A DNA stretch of 15,359 nucleotides from a bacterium (GCA_028819835.1 JAPPKR010000218.1:1-15359); one strand, 5' to 3'. Counted from the stretch's first letter, positions 1 through 7,638 are shown. The notes: generated from the letters alone by a model not told the origin. Numbers and translations are program-made.

Positions 1-842
1 GCGGTCCAGTCCCGTCGCCCCAGACCCTGAAGTTGGGCGGCGTCGTAGACCGGTAGCGCGGCGGCGCCCATCACGGTGGGCGAGTCGTTGTCAGCGCCCA
101 TCTCCAAGGCGAGGCCCAAGTCCTTTCGGGCCAGGTCCACCATGAAACCCGGGTCGAGGTTTCCAGCCAGGACCTGAACCGGATAGGTGGTGCCCAAATG
201 CCCCCGCCCTGCGGTAGTGCCCATCAGAACCTCGATGGCCGTGTCGCGGTCGAGACCGGCCCCTTCAGCCAGGGCCAACGCCTCCGCCACAACCACATTG
301 GAAACGATCGACAGGTAGTTGTTGACCAGCTTGGTGCGAATCCCCGATCCCGCCGGGCCGCAGTGGATGATCGTGTCGCCCATGCATGCCAGCACCGGGC
401 GAGCCCGCTCCACGTCCTCGGTTTCTCCTCCCACCATGATCAGTAGGGTGCCCGCCTCGGCTTCCTTGGAGGTCCGTCCCACGGGAGCGTCGATCGCCCG
501 CTTCCCCACGGATTTCAACCGGTTCGCCAGTGAATCGAAGTGGCTGGGCAGGCCGGTGCTCATGTCGATCAGGAGCGCGTCGTCCGCCAGGGACTCCGCA
601 GCGCCGTCCGGGCCGAACACCGCGTACCCTACGACCTTGCCGGTGGGGAGCATGGTGATCACGAAGTCGGCGCCTTCGGCGGCGTCCCTCGGTGAGTTCG
701 CCGTCTCGGCGCCCTTGCGGCCAATGACCTCCAGAGCCCCCGGAGCTATGTCGAAGGCCTTGACGCGGTGACCTCCCTCGATCAGGTTGAGGGCCATGGG
801 CAGGCCCATCACCCCCACGCCGATGAAACCGATCTTGCTCAT
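1..842 (-). CDS. Sulfolactaldehyde reductase-like beta-hydroxyacid dehydrogenase (3' end cut by window)
   Basis: Reduces a short-chain semialdehyde, or oxidises the matching 3-hydroxyacid, with NAD(P)H in the cytoplasm. Seen: 280 residues from the ATG at 842 run open off the left edge. The family is about 290-300 residues long, so only a short tail is missing. The Rossmann motif GVGVMG is at 8-13, the catalytic Lys is K171 in GIRTKLVNN (168-175), and K240-D241 is conserved. The substrate loop reads DAPVGRTS (118-125), where ordinary 3-hydroxyisobutyrate dehydrogenases have DxPVSGG. From memory, E. coli YihU has the same GRTS with the sulfonate-binding Arg at 123, and shares the AGxGH, FMxDLAxKDLG and GRxDW stretches seen here at 211-215, 233-243 and 275-279. 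The specific sulfolactaldehyde call is inference; a succinate-semialdehyde or hydroxyisobutyrate role remains possible. A purine-rich stretch (GAGAGGTAGGA) lies just before the start. It is divergent from the formylglycine-generating enzyme gene. Confidence 0.85.
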   Translation of the reverse strand, partial: MSKIGFIGVGVMGLPMALNLIEGGHRVKAFDIAPGALEVIGRKGAETANSPRDAAEGADFVITMLPTGKVVGYAVFGPDGAAESLADDALLIDMSTGLPSHFDSLANRLKSVGKRAIDAPVGRTSKEAEAGTLLIMVGGETEDVERARPVLACMGDTIIHCGPAGSGIRTKLVNNYLSIVSNVVVAEALALAEGAGLDRDTAIEVLMGTTAGRGHLGTTYPVQVLAGNLDPGFMVDLARKDLGLALEMGADNDSPTVMGAAALPVYDAAQLQGLGRRDWT

Positions 843-910
843 CTCGATCCTACCTCTCGCGACTGGTACGGCACGGCGGCTCTCGCGGCCACCTGTAATT
901 TGCTTGTTGG
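843..910. promoter_or_regulatory. Divergent promoter region between the dehydrogenase and the FGE gene
   Basis: This 68-bp spacer must hold the promoters of both divergent genes. On the plus strand TGTAAT at 894-899 resembles a -10 box, and its expected transcription start falls only a few bases before the ATG at 911. That fits the absence of a Shine-Dalgarno sequence there. No clear -35 is visible. The octamer CTCTCGCG occurs twice as a direct repeat, at 854-861 and 880-887 (26 bp apart, about 2.5 helical turns), and could be operator half-sites. Assignment is tentative. Confidence 0.35.
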
Positions 911-1813
911 ATGATAACTTCGCCCGATCATCGGCAGGTGTGGCTCCCCGGCGGCGAGTTTGCGATGGGGTCGGATCACCACTACCCCGAGGAGGGCCCG
1001 GTTCGGGCCGCCAGGGTCGATCCGTTCGGAACGGACATCCACCCGGTCACTAACCGTCAGTTCCGCCGGTTCATGGAGGCCACCGGACATGTCACCCTGG
1101 CCGAGCGACCGCCCGATCCGGCGGTCTACCCGGAGGCACATCCCGAGGACCTGGTCCCGGGGTCTCTCGTTTTCCGGATGACGCCGGGTCCGGTGAACCT
1201 GGGGGAGTTCTGGCGCTGGTGGGCATGGACTCCCGGCGCCGACTGGCGCCATCCCCGCGGACCGGGATCATCCCTTGACGGTCTCTGGGACCATCCGGTG
1301 GTCCATGTCGCCTACCAGGACGCGGCGGCCTACGCGGCGTGGGCCGGGATGGGGTTGCCCACCGAAGCCGAGTGGGAGTTCGCTGCCCGGGGAGGACTGG
1401 ACCGCGCCGAGTTCACCTGGGGCGATGACGATCCGCAGGAGACCGCGCCCCTGGCCAACACCTGGCAGGGCCGGTTCCCCTACGAGAACACCGAGGTGGA
1501 TGGTTGGGTCCACACCAGTCCGGTCGGCGCTTACCCGCCCAACGGGTACGGACTCTACGACATGGCCGGCAACGTGTGGGAATGGACTTCCGACGCCTAC
1601 GGCCTCCCCTCCGACGGACACCCGGCGTCGCCCTGCTGCGCTCCGCAGACCGCGTCCGACGATACGGATCCGACCCGCGTGATCAAAGGAGGATCGCACC
1701 TCTGCACCATCCAGTACTGCTTCCGATACCGACCCGCCGCCCGCCAGTCCCAGACCATCGACACCTCCACCAGCCACATCGGGTTCCGTTGCATCACCCG
1801 CTCCCGGCGGTGA
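911..1813 (+). CDS. Formylglycine-generating enzyme (FGE/SUMF1 family sulfatase-activating oxidase)
   Basis: FGE oxidises the Cys of the CxPxR motif of type I sulfatases to C-alpha-formylglycine, using O2 and copper. Seen: a 300-residue protein spanning one FGE-sulfatase domain. It has the N-terminal LPGGEFAMGS (12-21), the HPVTNRQFRRFM block (44-55), the LPTEAEWEFAARGG core (149-162) and NGYGLYDMAGNVWEW (211-225). The C-terminal active-site block has C265 and C270 in a CxxxxC arrangement inside GGSHLCTIQYCFRYR, then GFRC (291-294). The two cysteines are the copper-binding catalytic pair of true aerobic FGEs and are absent from many EgtB-like or structural relatives, so this looks catalytically competent. 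The start lacks an obvious ribosome-binding site and may be leaderless. No sulfatase gene is in the window; one may lie beyond the left edge, or the enzyme may act in trans. Confidence 0.9.
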   Translation: MITSPDHRQVWLPGGEFAMGSDHHYPEEGPVRAARVDPFGTDIHPVTNRQFRRFMEATGHVTLAERPPDPAVYPEAHPEDLVPGSLVFRMTPGPVNLGEFWRWWAWTPGADWRHPRGPGSSLDGLWDHPVVHVAYQDAAAYAAWAGMGLPTEAEWEFAARGGLDRAEFTWGDDDPQETAPLANTWQGRFPYENTEVDGWVHTSPVGAYPPNGYGLYDMAGNVWEWTSDAYGLPSDGHPASPCCAPQTASDDTDPTRVIKGGSHLCTIQYCFRYRPAARQSQTIDTSTSHIGFRCITRSRR

Positions 1814-1839
1814 GTCGACATTTGGAGGAAGCCGTCCAG

Positions 1840-1870
1840 ATTCGCGGGTTAGAGATCGGTTTTCGCGAAT
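1840..1870. promoter_or_regulatory. Perfect 7-bp inverted repeat, candidate operator upstream of the acyl-CoA synthetase
   Basis: ATTCGCG at 1840-1846 is repeated inverted as CGCGAAT at 1864-1870, with a 17-nt spacer. The centre lies about 62 bp before the start codon of the acyl-CoA synthetase and upstream of its -10 box. It could be a regulator-binding site. Alternatively it could be a weak hairpin ending FGE transcription, but there is no T-run after it and the loop is long. Confidence 0.4.
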
Positions 1871-1903
1871 TTCTGTTCGGCTGAGCGCCGTCCGCCGACT
1901 CTC

Positions 1904-1909
1904 TAGAAT
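1904..1909 (+). promoter_or_regulatory. -10 box of a probable leaderless promoter
   Basis: TAGAAT (5 of 6 matches to TATAAT, and TANNNT) ends 7 nt before the ATG at 1917, so transcription should begin at or next to the start codon. No Shine-Dalgarno sequence precedes that ATG, which fits a leaderless mRNA, common in actinobacteria. No convincing -35 hexamer is seen. Confidence 0.5.
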
Positions 1910-1916
1910 CGCCTCC

Positions 1917-3551
1917 ATGCGTCTGGCAGATCAGGATCTATTGGGCTACGGCAGCTACCGGAGACTGGTGGAAGACTTCGAGTGGGACATTCCGGAACGG
2001 ATGAACATGGCCTCGGAGGTCTTCGACCGCTGGAGCGATGATCGTGGCCGGGTGGCCATCTATGTTGAGCATGCCGATGGGCGCCGGGACACCTGGTCCT
2101 ACTGGCGCCTGATCAGGCTGGCCAAGCGATACGCCAACTTCCTGGCGTCGTTGGGAGTCCAGCCCGGGAACCGGGTCTCGCTAGTGATGCAGCAGGGCGC
2201 CGAGTTGGCCGCCCTTCACTTGGCTGTGTACTCCCTCGGCGCGGTCGCCCTTCCCATGTCGATCCTGTACGGTCCCGACTCCTACCGCCACATCCTGTCC
2301 GACTCGGAGACCAGCGTCATCGTGGTAGGCGAGGCCTACGCCGACCCGATCCGGTCGGTCCGCGACGACCTGCCGGATCTGGGCACGGTGGTCATCTCGG
2401 GACAGCCCGGGGAGGGGGAGAGGTCCTTGGCGGAGGCTGATGGTTACCCGGCCGACTTCGACCCGGTCGACACGGCATCTGAGGACCCGGCACTGTTGTT
2501 GTACACATCAGGCAGCACCGGCCACCCCAAGGGCGCCCTCCATGCCCACCGCATCCTCGAGGGGTACCTTCTCACCTTCAAACTCTTCTTCAACGTGGAG
2601 TTCGACCACTCCACCGTTTTCTACACACCGTCCGACTGGGCATGGGTGGGGGGCCTCCTCGACATACTGCTTCCCGCCCTGGTCTTCGGCCGCCCGGTGG
2701 TGGCCGACGAGGAGCGCTTCTCGGCCGAACGCGCCTTCGAGGTGATCGGTCGGAACGGCGTCACCCACGCCTTCCTGACGCCCACGGCCCTGAAGGTGAT
2801 GGCGCAGGTGCCCGACCCCGGCCCTCGATTCGATCTCGATCTGCGGGTCATAGCCAGTGGCGGAGAGGCGGTGGCCGACGAGTTGTACCGGTGGAGCGAG
2901 CGGGACTTGGGAGCGGTCATCAACGAGTTCTACGGTCTCACCGAGGTGAACCACCTGGTGGGTGGATGCGAGGCGCTGTGGCCCGGCCAGCCGGGATGGA
3001 TGGGACTGCCGTATCCCGGTCGCGAGGTGGCCGTGCTCGATGAGGAGGGAGAAGAGGTATCTCCCGGCGAGATCGGCGAGATAGCGGTGCGGCCGGGCGA
3101 TCCCACCCAGATGCTCGAGTACTGGGGCAACCCGGGTGCCACCGCGGGGATGCGGCGGGACGGCTGGATCATGACCGGCGACCAAGCCATCTTGGATGGC
3201 GACGGCTACATCCGCTTCCTGGGCCGCGATGACGACATGATCGCCAGCGCCGGCTACCGCATCGGCCCCGCCGAGGTCGAGGAGTCCCTGGTCCGCCATC
3301 CCGCGGTGGCGGAAGTGGCCGTCATCCCTGCGCCCGATGAGATCAGGGGCCATGTGGTCAAGGCGATGGTGGTGCTGGCCGACGGCCACCGGGGAGACGA
3401 CGAGTTGACCGCAGAACTCCAAGCCCAGGTCAAGACCCAGTTGGCCGCCTACAAATACCCGCGGATGGTCGAGTACGTGGACAACCTGCCCAAGACCTCA
3501 ACCGGCAAGCTCAACCGTAAACTGCTGGCCGCCCAAGCCCGCTCCGCCTGA
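1917..3551 (+). CDS. AMP-forming acyl-CoA synthetase (medium-chain/aryl-CoA ligase type)
   Basis: Activates a carboxylic acid with ATP to an acyl-AMP and transfers it to CoA; cytoplasmic. Seen: 544 residues, normal for the adenylate-forming ANL superfamily. The phosphate-binding loop YTSGSTGHPKG is at 196-206, the EFYGLTE adenine/Mg motif at 337-343, GWIMTGD at 416-422, the hinge RDDDMIASAGYRIGP at 437-451, and PKTSTGKLNR at 525-534 with the catalytic Lys K531. The hinge and the GxPxPGxE stretch (363-370) resemble acetyl/medium-chain (ACSM-like) ligases more than long-chain FadD. The substrate cannot be read from sequence. The start is chosen for the TAGAAT box 7 nt upstream; there is no ribosome-binding site. 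It ends only 27 bp from the convergent flavoenzyme gene, with no strong terminator between them. Confidence 0.9.
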   Translation: MRLADQDLLGYGSYRRLVEDFEWDIPERMNMASEVFDRWSDDRGRVAIYVEHADGRRDTWSYWRLIRLAKRYANFLASLGVQPGNRVSLVMQQGAELAALHLAVYSLGAVALPMSILYGPDSYRHILSDSETSVIVVGEAYADPIRSVRDDLPDLGTVVISGQPGEGERSLAEADGYPADFDPVDTASEDPALLLYTSGSTGHPKGALHAHRILEGYLLTFKLFFNVEFDHSTVFYTPSDWAWVGGLLDILLPALVFGRPVVADEERFSAERAFEVIGRNGVTHAFLTPTALKVMAQVPDPGPRFDLDLRVIASGGEAVADELYRWSERDLGAVINEFYGLTEVNHLVGGCEALWPGQPGWMGLPYPGREVAVLDEEGEEVSPGEIGEIAVRPGDPTQMLEYWGNPGATAGMRRDGWIMTGDQAILDGDGYIRFLGRDDDMIASAGYRIGPAEVEESLVRHPAVAEVAVIPAPDEIRGHVVKAMVVLADGHRGDDELTAELQAQVKTQLAAYKYPRMVEYVDNLPKTSTGKLNRKLLAAQARSA

Positions 3552-3578
3552 CAGCCGACGGGCGAAGGCCGTGGCTCA

Positions 3579-5543
3579 TCACCGGGGTTGGGGCGACGAC
3601 AGGCCCACCTTCTCGGCCACCTCGGCTGCCTCTTGGCCCGCGGTGTACAGATCCCGGGCCCGCACAGCGTCTCCGATGGGGTAGATGACCGCCCGAATGT
3701 CAGCCTGCCGAAGGTCATCCGCCAGGCGGTTCCGGGGGACGCGTCCTCCGGTCACCACCGCGCCCACCTCCAGCCAACTCCGGTCCCCGCGGGTCTGGAT
3801 CGCCACACGGTTACCGGTGATAAGTTCGGCCGTGGTCTCTCGGTAGATGTGGACTCCCGGGTCGGCGTCTAGTTCCATCTCCACCAGCATTCCGTTGAAT
3901 TCTCCGTCGGACGCCACAGAAGCGCCGCTTTCGATGATGTGGACGTCGACGCCCAACCGTCGCAGGTGGAGCGCCACCGCACAGGCTGCATGGTCCCCAC
4001 CGAGTATCGCCACCGCTCTGTCCCACTTCTCGGGCGCACGTTCCAATGCCGAGAAGACGTCGAATAGCTGGATTGTCCGATCCGATTCCTCCGCCCACAA
4101 GTAGCCGCCCCTCGCGCCGGTGGCCACAATCACCACATCAGGGTCCGCCTCCCGCACGTCCTCGACGCCGACCCGACGCCTCAATTCCACCCTGACCCCC
4201 ACCTTGGCCAACTCCAGCGCCAGCCAGTCGACCAGTGTCCCGTACTCGGGCAGGGCTTGGCGGAGATAGTGGAGTTGGCCACCCAGGCTGCCCGTCGCCT
4301 CGCACAGGGTCACATCGTGGCCCCCTTGTCCCAGGAAGCGCGCGGCGTGCATCCCGGCCGGCCCACCTCCGATCACCATCACCTGCAGGGCCGCCGCTGC
4401 CTTCCTTATGGGGGTTGTGCGCAAGTGCTCGTGAGCACTCACCGGATTGGCCGCGCACCCCGCCGGTGTGCGGGCGACCGTCAAGTTGACGCAGGTGTTG
4501 CAACTGATGCACGGCACTATGTCCTTGGCGCGGTCTTCCATGAGCTTCAGCACATAGTCGGGATCGGCGTGAAAAGCGCGAGCCAGGGTCACGTACTCGA
4601 ATCCTTCACGCTCCATAACCTGGTCGGCGAACACCGGGTCGTTCATCCGCTGCGCCACGCCCACCGGCGCCCGGTCTCCGACGGCCTGCCGGATCACGGC
4701 AGCCTCCCCCACGAATCCCCCTTTGGGCGTTTCGGGACCCTGGAAGATCTTTGACATCGACTCGTAGGTGCCCCCGGCCACGTCGATCAGATCGATCCCG
4801 GCGTCGGCCAGCATCACCGCGAAAAGCGCCGACTCCTCCGGCTCCAAGCCGCCCTCCACGTACTCGGATGCCGAGATGCGGTACCCGATCGGGTACTCCT
4901 CGCCGACCACCCCGCGGACCGCGGCAAGCACTTCCAGTGCGAAGCGCGCCCGGTTCTCCAAGGACCCTCCGTAACGGTCTGTGCGGCGGTTGGACTGGGG
5001 GGAGAGAAATTGTCCGAGCAGGTACCCGTGCGCTCCGTGGAGGTGGATCATGTCTACACCGGCGGCCAGGCACCGCTCGGCCGCCCGCGCGAAGTCGCCG
5101 ATCACCCGCCGGATGTCGGCCAGGGTCATCTCCCGGGGGATCGAACCGGGATCCATGAAGGTGGAGCCGATCGCCGAGGGTGCAATCGGGCGACGGTGAT
5201 GGGCGGTGACTGACGCCTGGCGCCCCCCGTGGTGGAGTTGCATGGCCAACTTGGCGCCGTAACGGTGGATCTCGTCGGCCATTTCGGTCAAGGCCGGAAT
5301 GACGTGGTCCCCGTGACACCCCACCTGGTAGGGATTACCCCTACCCTCGGGCGAGACGTAGGTCGATTCGAGCTGGATCAGCGCCGCCCCGCCCATGGCC
5401 CGCCGGCGAGCGTAGGCGATGTAACGCTGGTTGAGACTGCCGTCGAGGTTGGCGAGGGACTTCTCCATGGGGCCGACGATCAGGCGGTTGCGCATGTACA
5501 TCCCCCCGATGTAGCCCGGCCGCAACAGGTTCTCGAACGCCAT
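3579..5543 (-). CDS. Old Yellow Enzyme-type flavin oxidoreductase fused to a [4Fe-4S]/FAD reductase module (FadH/TMADH-like architecture)
   Basis: Predicted ene-reductase or demethylase/dehydrogenase that passes electrons between a substrate-site FMN, a [4Fe-4S] cluster and FAD. Seen (654 residues from the ATG at 5543): an FMN TIM barrel (about 5-330) with QLHHGGRQA and HGAHGYL, giving H169, H172 and Y174 as in YqjM-type ene-reductases. Cluster cysteines are C345, C348, C351 and C363 (CX2CX2CX11C). An FAD Rossmann motif VIGGGPAGMHAA is at about 390-401. The second nucleotide-binding motif reads ILGGDHAACA, degenerate against GGGxxG. The FadH active-site His seems replaced (GGTYES), so strict 2,4-dienoyl-CoA reductase activity is doubtful. 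There is no Cys at the position that binds FMN covalently in trimethylamine dehydrogenase. AGGAG 7 nt before the ATG at 5543 sets the start. Last gene of the four-gene operon, 10 bp behind the UPF0261 gene. Confidence 0.88.
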   Translation of the reverse strand: MAFENLLRPGYIGGMYMRNRLIVGPMEKSLANLDGSLNQRYIAYARRRAMGGAALIQLESTYVSPEGRGNPYQVGCHGDHVIPALTEMADEIHRYGAKLAMQLHHGGRQASVTAHHRRPIAPSAIGSTFMDPGSIPREMTLADIRRVIGDFARAAERCLAAGVDMIHLHGAHGYLLGQFLSPQSNRRTDRYGGSLENRARFALEVLAAVRGVVGEEYPIGYRISASEYVEGGLEPEESALFAVMLADAGIDLIDVAGGTYESMSKIFQGPETPKGGFVGEAAVIRQAVGDRAPVGVAQRMNDPVFADQVMEREGFEYVTLARAFHADPDYVLKLMEDRAKDIVPCISCNTCVNLTVARTPAGCAANPVSAHEHLRTTPIRKAAAALQVMVIGGGPAGMHAARFLGQGGHDVTLCEATGSLGGQLHYLRQALPEYGTLVDWLALELAKVGVRVELRRRVGVEDVREADPDVVIVATGARGGYLWAEESDRTIQLFDVFSALERAPEKWDRAVAILGGDHAACAVALHLRRLGVDVHIIESGASVASDGEFNGMLVEMELDADPGVHIYRETTAELITGNRVAIQTRGDRSWLEVGAVVTGGRVPRNRLADDLRQADIRAVIYPIGDAVRARDLYTAGQEAAEVAEKVGLSSPQPR

Positions 5544-5550
5544 TGTGCGT

Positions 5551-5555
5551 CTCCT
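5551..5555 (-). promoter_or_regulatory. Ribosome-binding site fixing the start of the flavin oxidoreductase
   Basis: On the minus strand AGGAG at 5555-5551 sits 7 nt before the ATG at 5543. It overlaps the TAG stop of the preceding gene (5556-5554), suggesting translational coupling. The in-frame ATG at 5567 would overlap that gene and lacks this spacing. Confidence 0.75.
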
Positions 5556-6762
5556 AGGTCGAGACAACCGGCGAGACGGCCTCTCTCACCAGCGCCTCGG
5601 CGAACTCGAGGTCATTGATGTGGTGGTCCACCCCGACCACCGACACCGACGGCGCCACACAGGAAATCACGCCCTCCAGGAAGGCGTCCACCGCTTCGGG
5701 GTTGTGGAACGGACCGCCTTCGATGTCCAGCCCCGAGAAACCCTTCATGGGCACCAGCACCGCGGTCTTCTCCTGCGGCGTTCCCAGGCGTTCGGCCACC
5801 GTCCTACCCATCCGGTGGTTCTCCTCCGGAGTTGTCCGCACCAGGGTCACCAGTTCGTTGTGAGCCTGGATGGCCCGGCTGCGAAACCTCTCCGGCAGGG
5901 TGGCAAGCGGGCCCACGCAGATCATGTCGATCGCCCCCGGCGCAACCACTTGGGGGACTCCCACCCGGGCGGCGGTCCGGAGCCGCTCCGGGCCCGCAGG
6001 CCAGAGGCCGCCGAACAGTTCGTCGGTGATCTCGGAGATGGTGATGTCGATCACCGAGGAGACGAGCCCCTGGGAGATGAACGACTCGAAAGTCCGCCCG
6101 CCCGTCCCGTTGGCGTGAAACACCACCGATTCGAGGCCGGCCGAAGAGAGCAACGACCGGCAGTGGGTCACGCAGGGGTTGGTAAGGCCGTACATCGTCA
6201 TCCCCACCGACTCGGCCGGACCTTCCGGATCGCTCAACGGCCCCGATCCCAACAGGGCCACCGTCACCCGCGCCAGCCTTGCGATCATGGCCCGGAGGAT
6301 GCTGTTGTCGCCCTCGATGTCCACGATCGGGTAGATCATCGTCACGTCGCGGCCGTCGACCAGCGGCCGGGTCTCCCCGGCCACCGATGTGGCCATCAGG
6401 ACCTTGGGGACCCCGAGCGGCACGACCGGCGCCAGGTGGGTGAAGAGCACCGAGGCGTTGGACCCGCCCAGACAGACCAAGGCGCCCACCTTCCCGTCTC
6501 CGACTAGTTCCCCGAGGATCGCCGAAGCTCCCCTGGCCATCGCCGAGAGCGCCTCGGCCCGGCCGAGCGAGGGCAGGTCCCCAAGCGAGTACCCGGCCGC
6601 CTCGGCCACAGCCCCGGCCGGATGGACACAACCGTGGTCACCGCCGAACACTCCCGTGTCGATGGTGATGGGGGGAGCCCCCATCCGGGTGAGCGTATCC
6701 ACCAGCAGCCCGAGCGGTTCCGCCTTCGTGTCGAAGGCGCCGGCCACTACCACCCGGCTCAT
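5554..6762 (-). CDS. UPF0261 / Tm-1-like ATP-binding domain protein
   Basis: Family of uncertain biochemical role; the domain corresponds to the N-terminal half of the plant Tm-1 protein, which binds ATP. Seen: 402 residues, the usual length. Motifs are GAFDTKAEPLGLL (8-20), TIDTGVFG (33-40), a glycine loop CLGGSNASVL (97-106), IVDIEGDNSILRAM (146-159), FHANGTGGRTFESFI (215-229), DITISEITDELFGG (239-252), APGAIDMICVG (274-284) and VPMKGFSGLDIEGGPFHNP (337-355). As I recall the family, the loop usually reads GGSGGT, so GGSNAS is a deviation in the likely nucleotide-binding segment. It stands directly after the TIM-barrel partner gene and before the flavoenzyme. No strong ribosome-binding site precedes the ATG. 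Family assignment is firm; function is not. Confidence 0.88.
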   Translation of the reverse strand: MSRVVVAGAFDTKAEPLGLLVDTLTRMGAPPITIDTGVFGGDHGCVHPAGAVAEAAGYSLGDLPSLGRAEALSAMARGASAILGELVGDGKVGALVCLGGSNASVLFTHLAPVVPLGVPKVLMATSVAGETRPLVDGRDVTMIYPIVDIEGDNSILRAMIARLARVTVALLGSGPLSDPEGPAESVGMTMYGLTNPCVTHCRSLLSSAGLESVVFHANGTGGRTFESFISQGLVSSVIDITISEITDELFGGLWPAGPERLRTAARVGVPQVVAPGAIDMICVGPLATLPERFRSRAIQAHNELVTLVRTTPEENHRMGRTVAERLGTPQEKTAVLVPMKGFSGLDIEGGPFHNPEAVDAFLEGVISCVAPSVSVVGVDHHINDLEFAEALVREAVSPVVST

Positions 6763-6807
6763 GCCGGGGGAGCGGACGTCGGCTGCCGGCGGATGAGGAC
6801 CACTGCT

Positions 6808-7638
6808 CTAGAGAGCGATGTCCTTGAAGCCTCGCACCGTGTTCTCGATGGCGACCTCGGTGGGCAGGCGCTCCATGGTGCTGGCGCCGATGAAGCCGGG
6901 GCAACCCGAGGCGCGCATCACCTTGTCGACCTGCTCGGGGTTCTCAAGGGGACCGCCGTGGAGCACCACCAGGATGTCGGGATTCACCGCCTCCGACACC
7001 TCCCGGGTCTCGATCGCCTGCTCCACACAGGCATCCAGGGAAGTGGTGAAAGAGTCGTCGGCGCCGATGCTGCCGCCGGTGGTCAAGCCGAGGTGAGCGA
7101 CCATCACATCCACTCCTGCCTCGGCCATCATCGGCGCCTCCTTCGGGTCATAGCAGTAAGCCAGGGTGAACAGTCCCCGCTCCGAGGCCTTCCGGATCAT
7201 CTCAACCTCCCGGTAATAGCCGAATCCGGTGGCTTCCAGGCTCTGGCGCCACCGCCCGTCGATGTAACCCACGGAAGGAAAGTTGATGACGCCCGAAAAG
7301 CCCATCGCCTCCACCCGTCCCAGGAAGTGGTCCATCACCCGGGTGGGGTCGGTACCGTTCACCCCGGCTATCACCGGCGTGTCCTCCACCACCGGCAGGA
7401 CCTCCCTCTCGCCCATCTCCATCACTATGGCGTTGGCGTCCCCGATGGGCATCAGCCCCGCATTGGACCCGTGACCGCCCATCCGGTACCGGCCGGAGTT
7501 GTAGATGAGGATCAGGTCCGCCCCGCCCCGCTCGGCGAACTTGGCCGAAATGCCGGTCCCCGCGCCCGCTCCGATGACGGGCCTTCCCTCGGCGAGAGTG
7601 TCTTTCAGCCTCTGCCACACCTGATCGCGTGTGAACAT
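6808..7638 (-). CDS. Phosphoenolpyruvate hydrolase-family TIM-barrel protein (Tm-1 C-terminal domain homologue)
   Basis: Single-domain protein of 276 residues from the family annotated as phosphoenolpyruvate hydrolase; the true reaction is poorly established. Seen: the family hallmarks along the whole length. These are VIGAGAGTGISAKFAERGGAD (21-41), IYNSGRYRMGGHGSNAGLMP (45-64), GDANAIVMEM (66-75), AGVNGTDPTRVMDHFL (91-106), GVINFPSVGYIDGRWR (116-131), the AHLGLTTGG loop (181-189), HGGP (227-230) and GASTMERLPTE (251-261). The repeated glycine/phosphate-type loops fit a TIM barrel binding a phosphorylated or carboxylated small molecule. A strong AGGAGG lies 5 nt before the ATG at 7638. Upstream spacer to the SDR gene is 42 bp and downstream spacer to the UPF0261 gene 45 bp, so the two Tm-1-like halves are adjacent, co-directional genes. 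Confidence 0.9.
   Translation of the reverse strand: MFTRDQVWQRLKDTLAEGRPVIGAGAGTGISAKFAERGGADLILIYNSGRYRMGGHGSNAGLMPIGDANAIVMEMGEREVLPVVEDTPVIAGVNGTDPTRVMDHFLGRVEAMGFSGVINFPSVGYIDGRWRQSLEATGFGYYREVEMIRKASERGLFTLAYCYDPKEAPMMAEAGVDVMVAHLGLTTGGSIGADDSFTTSLDACVEQAIETREVSEAVNPDILVVLHGGPLENPEQVDKVMRASGCPGFIGASTMERLPTEVAIENTVRGFKDIAL

Noticed and set aside
3552..3578. Terminator between the convergent acyl-CoA synthetase and flavoenzyme genes
   Set aside because: Only 4-bp pairings can be drawn in the 27-bp gap and no T-run is present.
3579..5543. Calling the flavoenzyme a 2,4-dienoyl-CoA reductase (fadH)
   Set aside because: The domain order fits, but the FadH active-site His and the cluster spacing do not, and the operon has no beta-oxidation genes.
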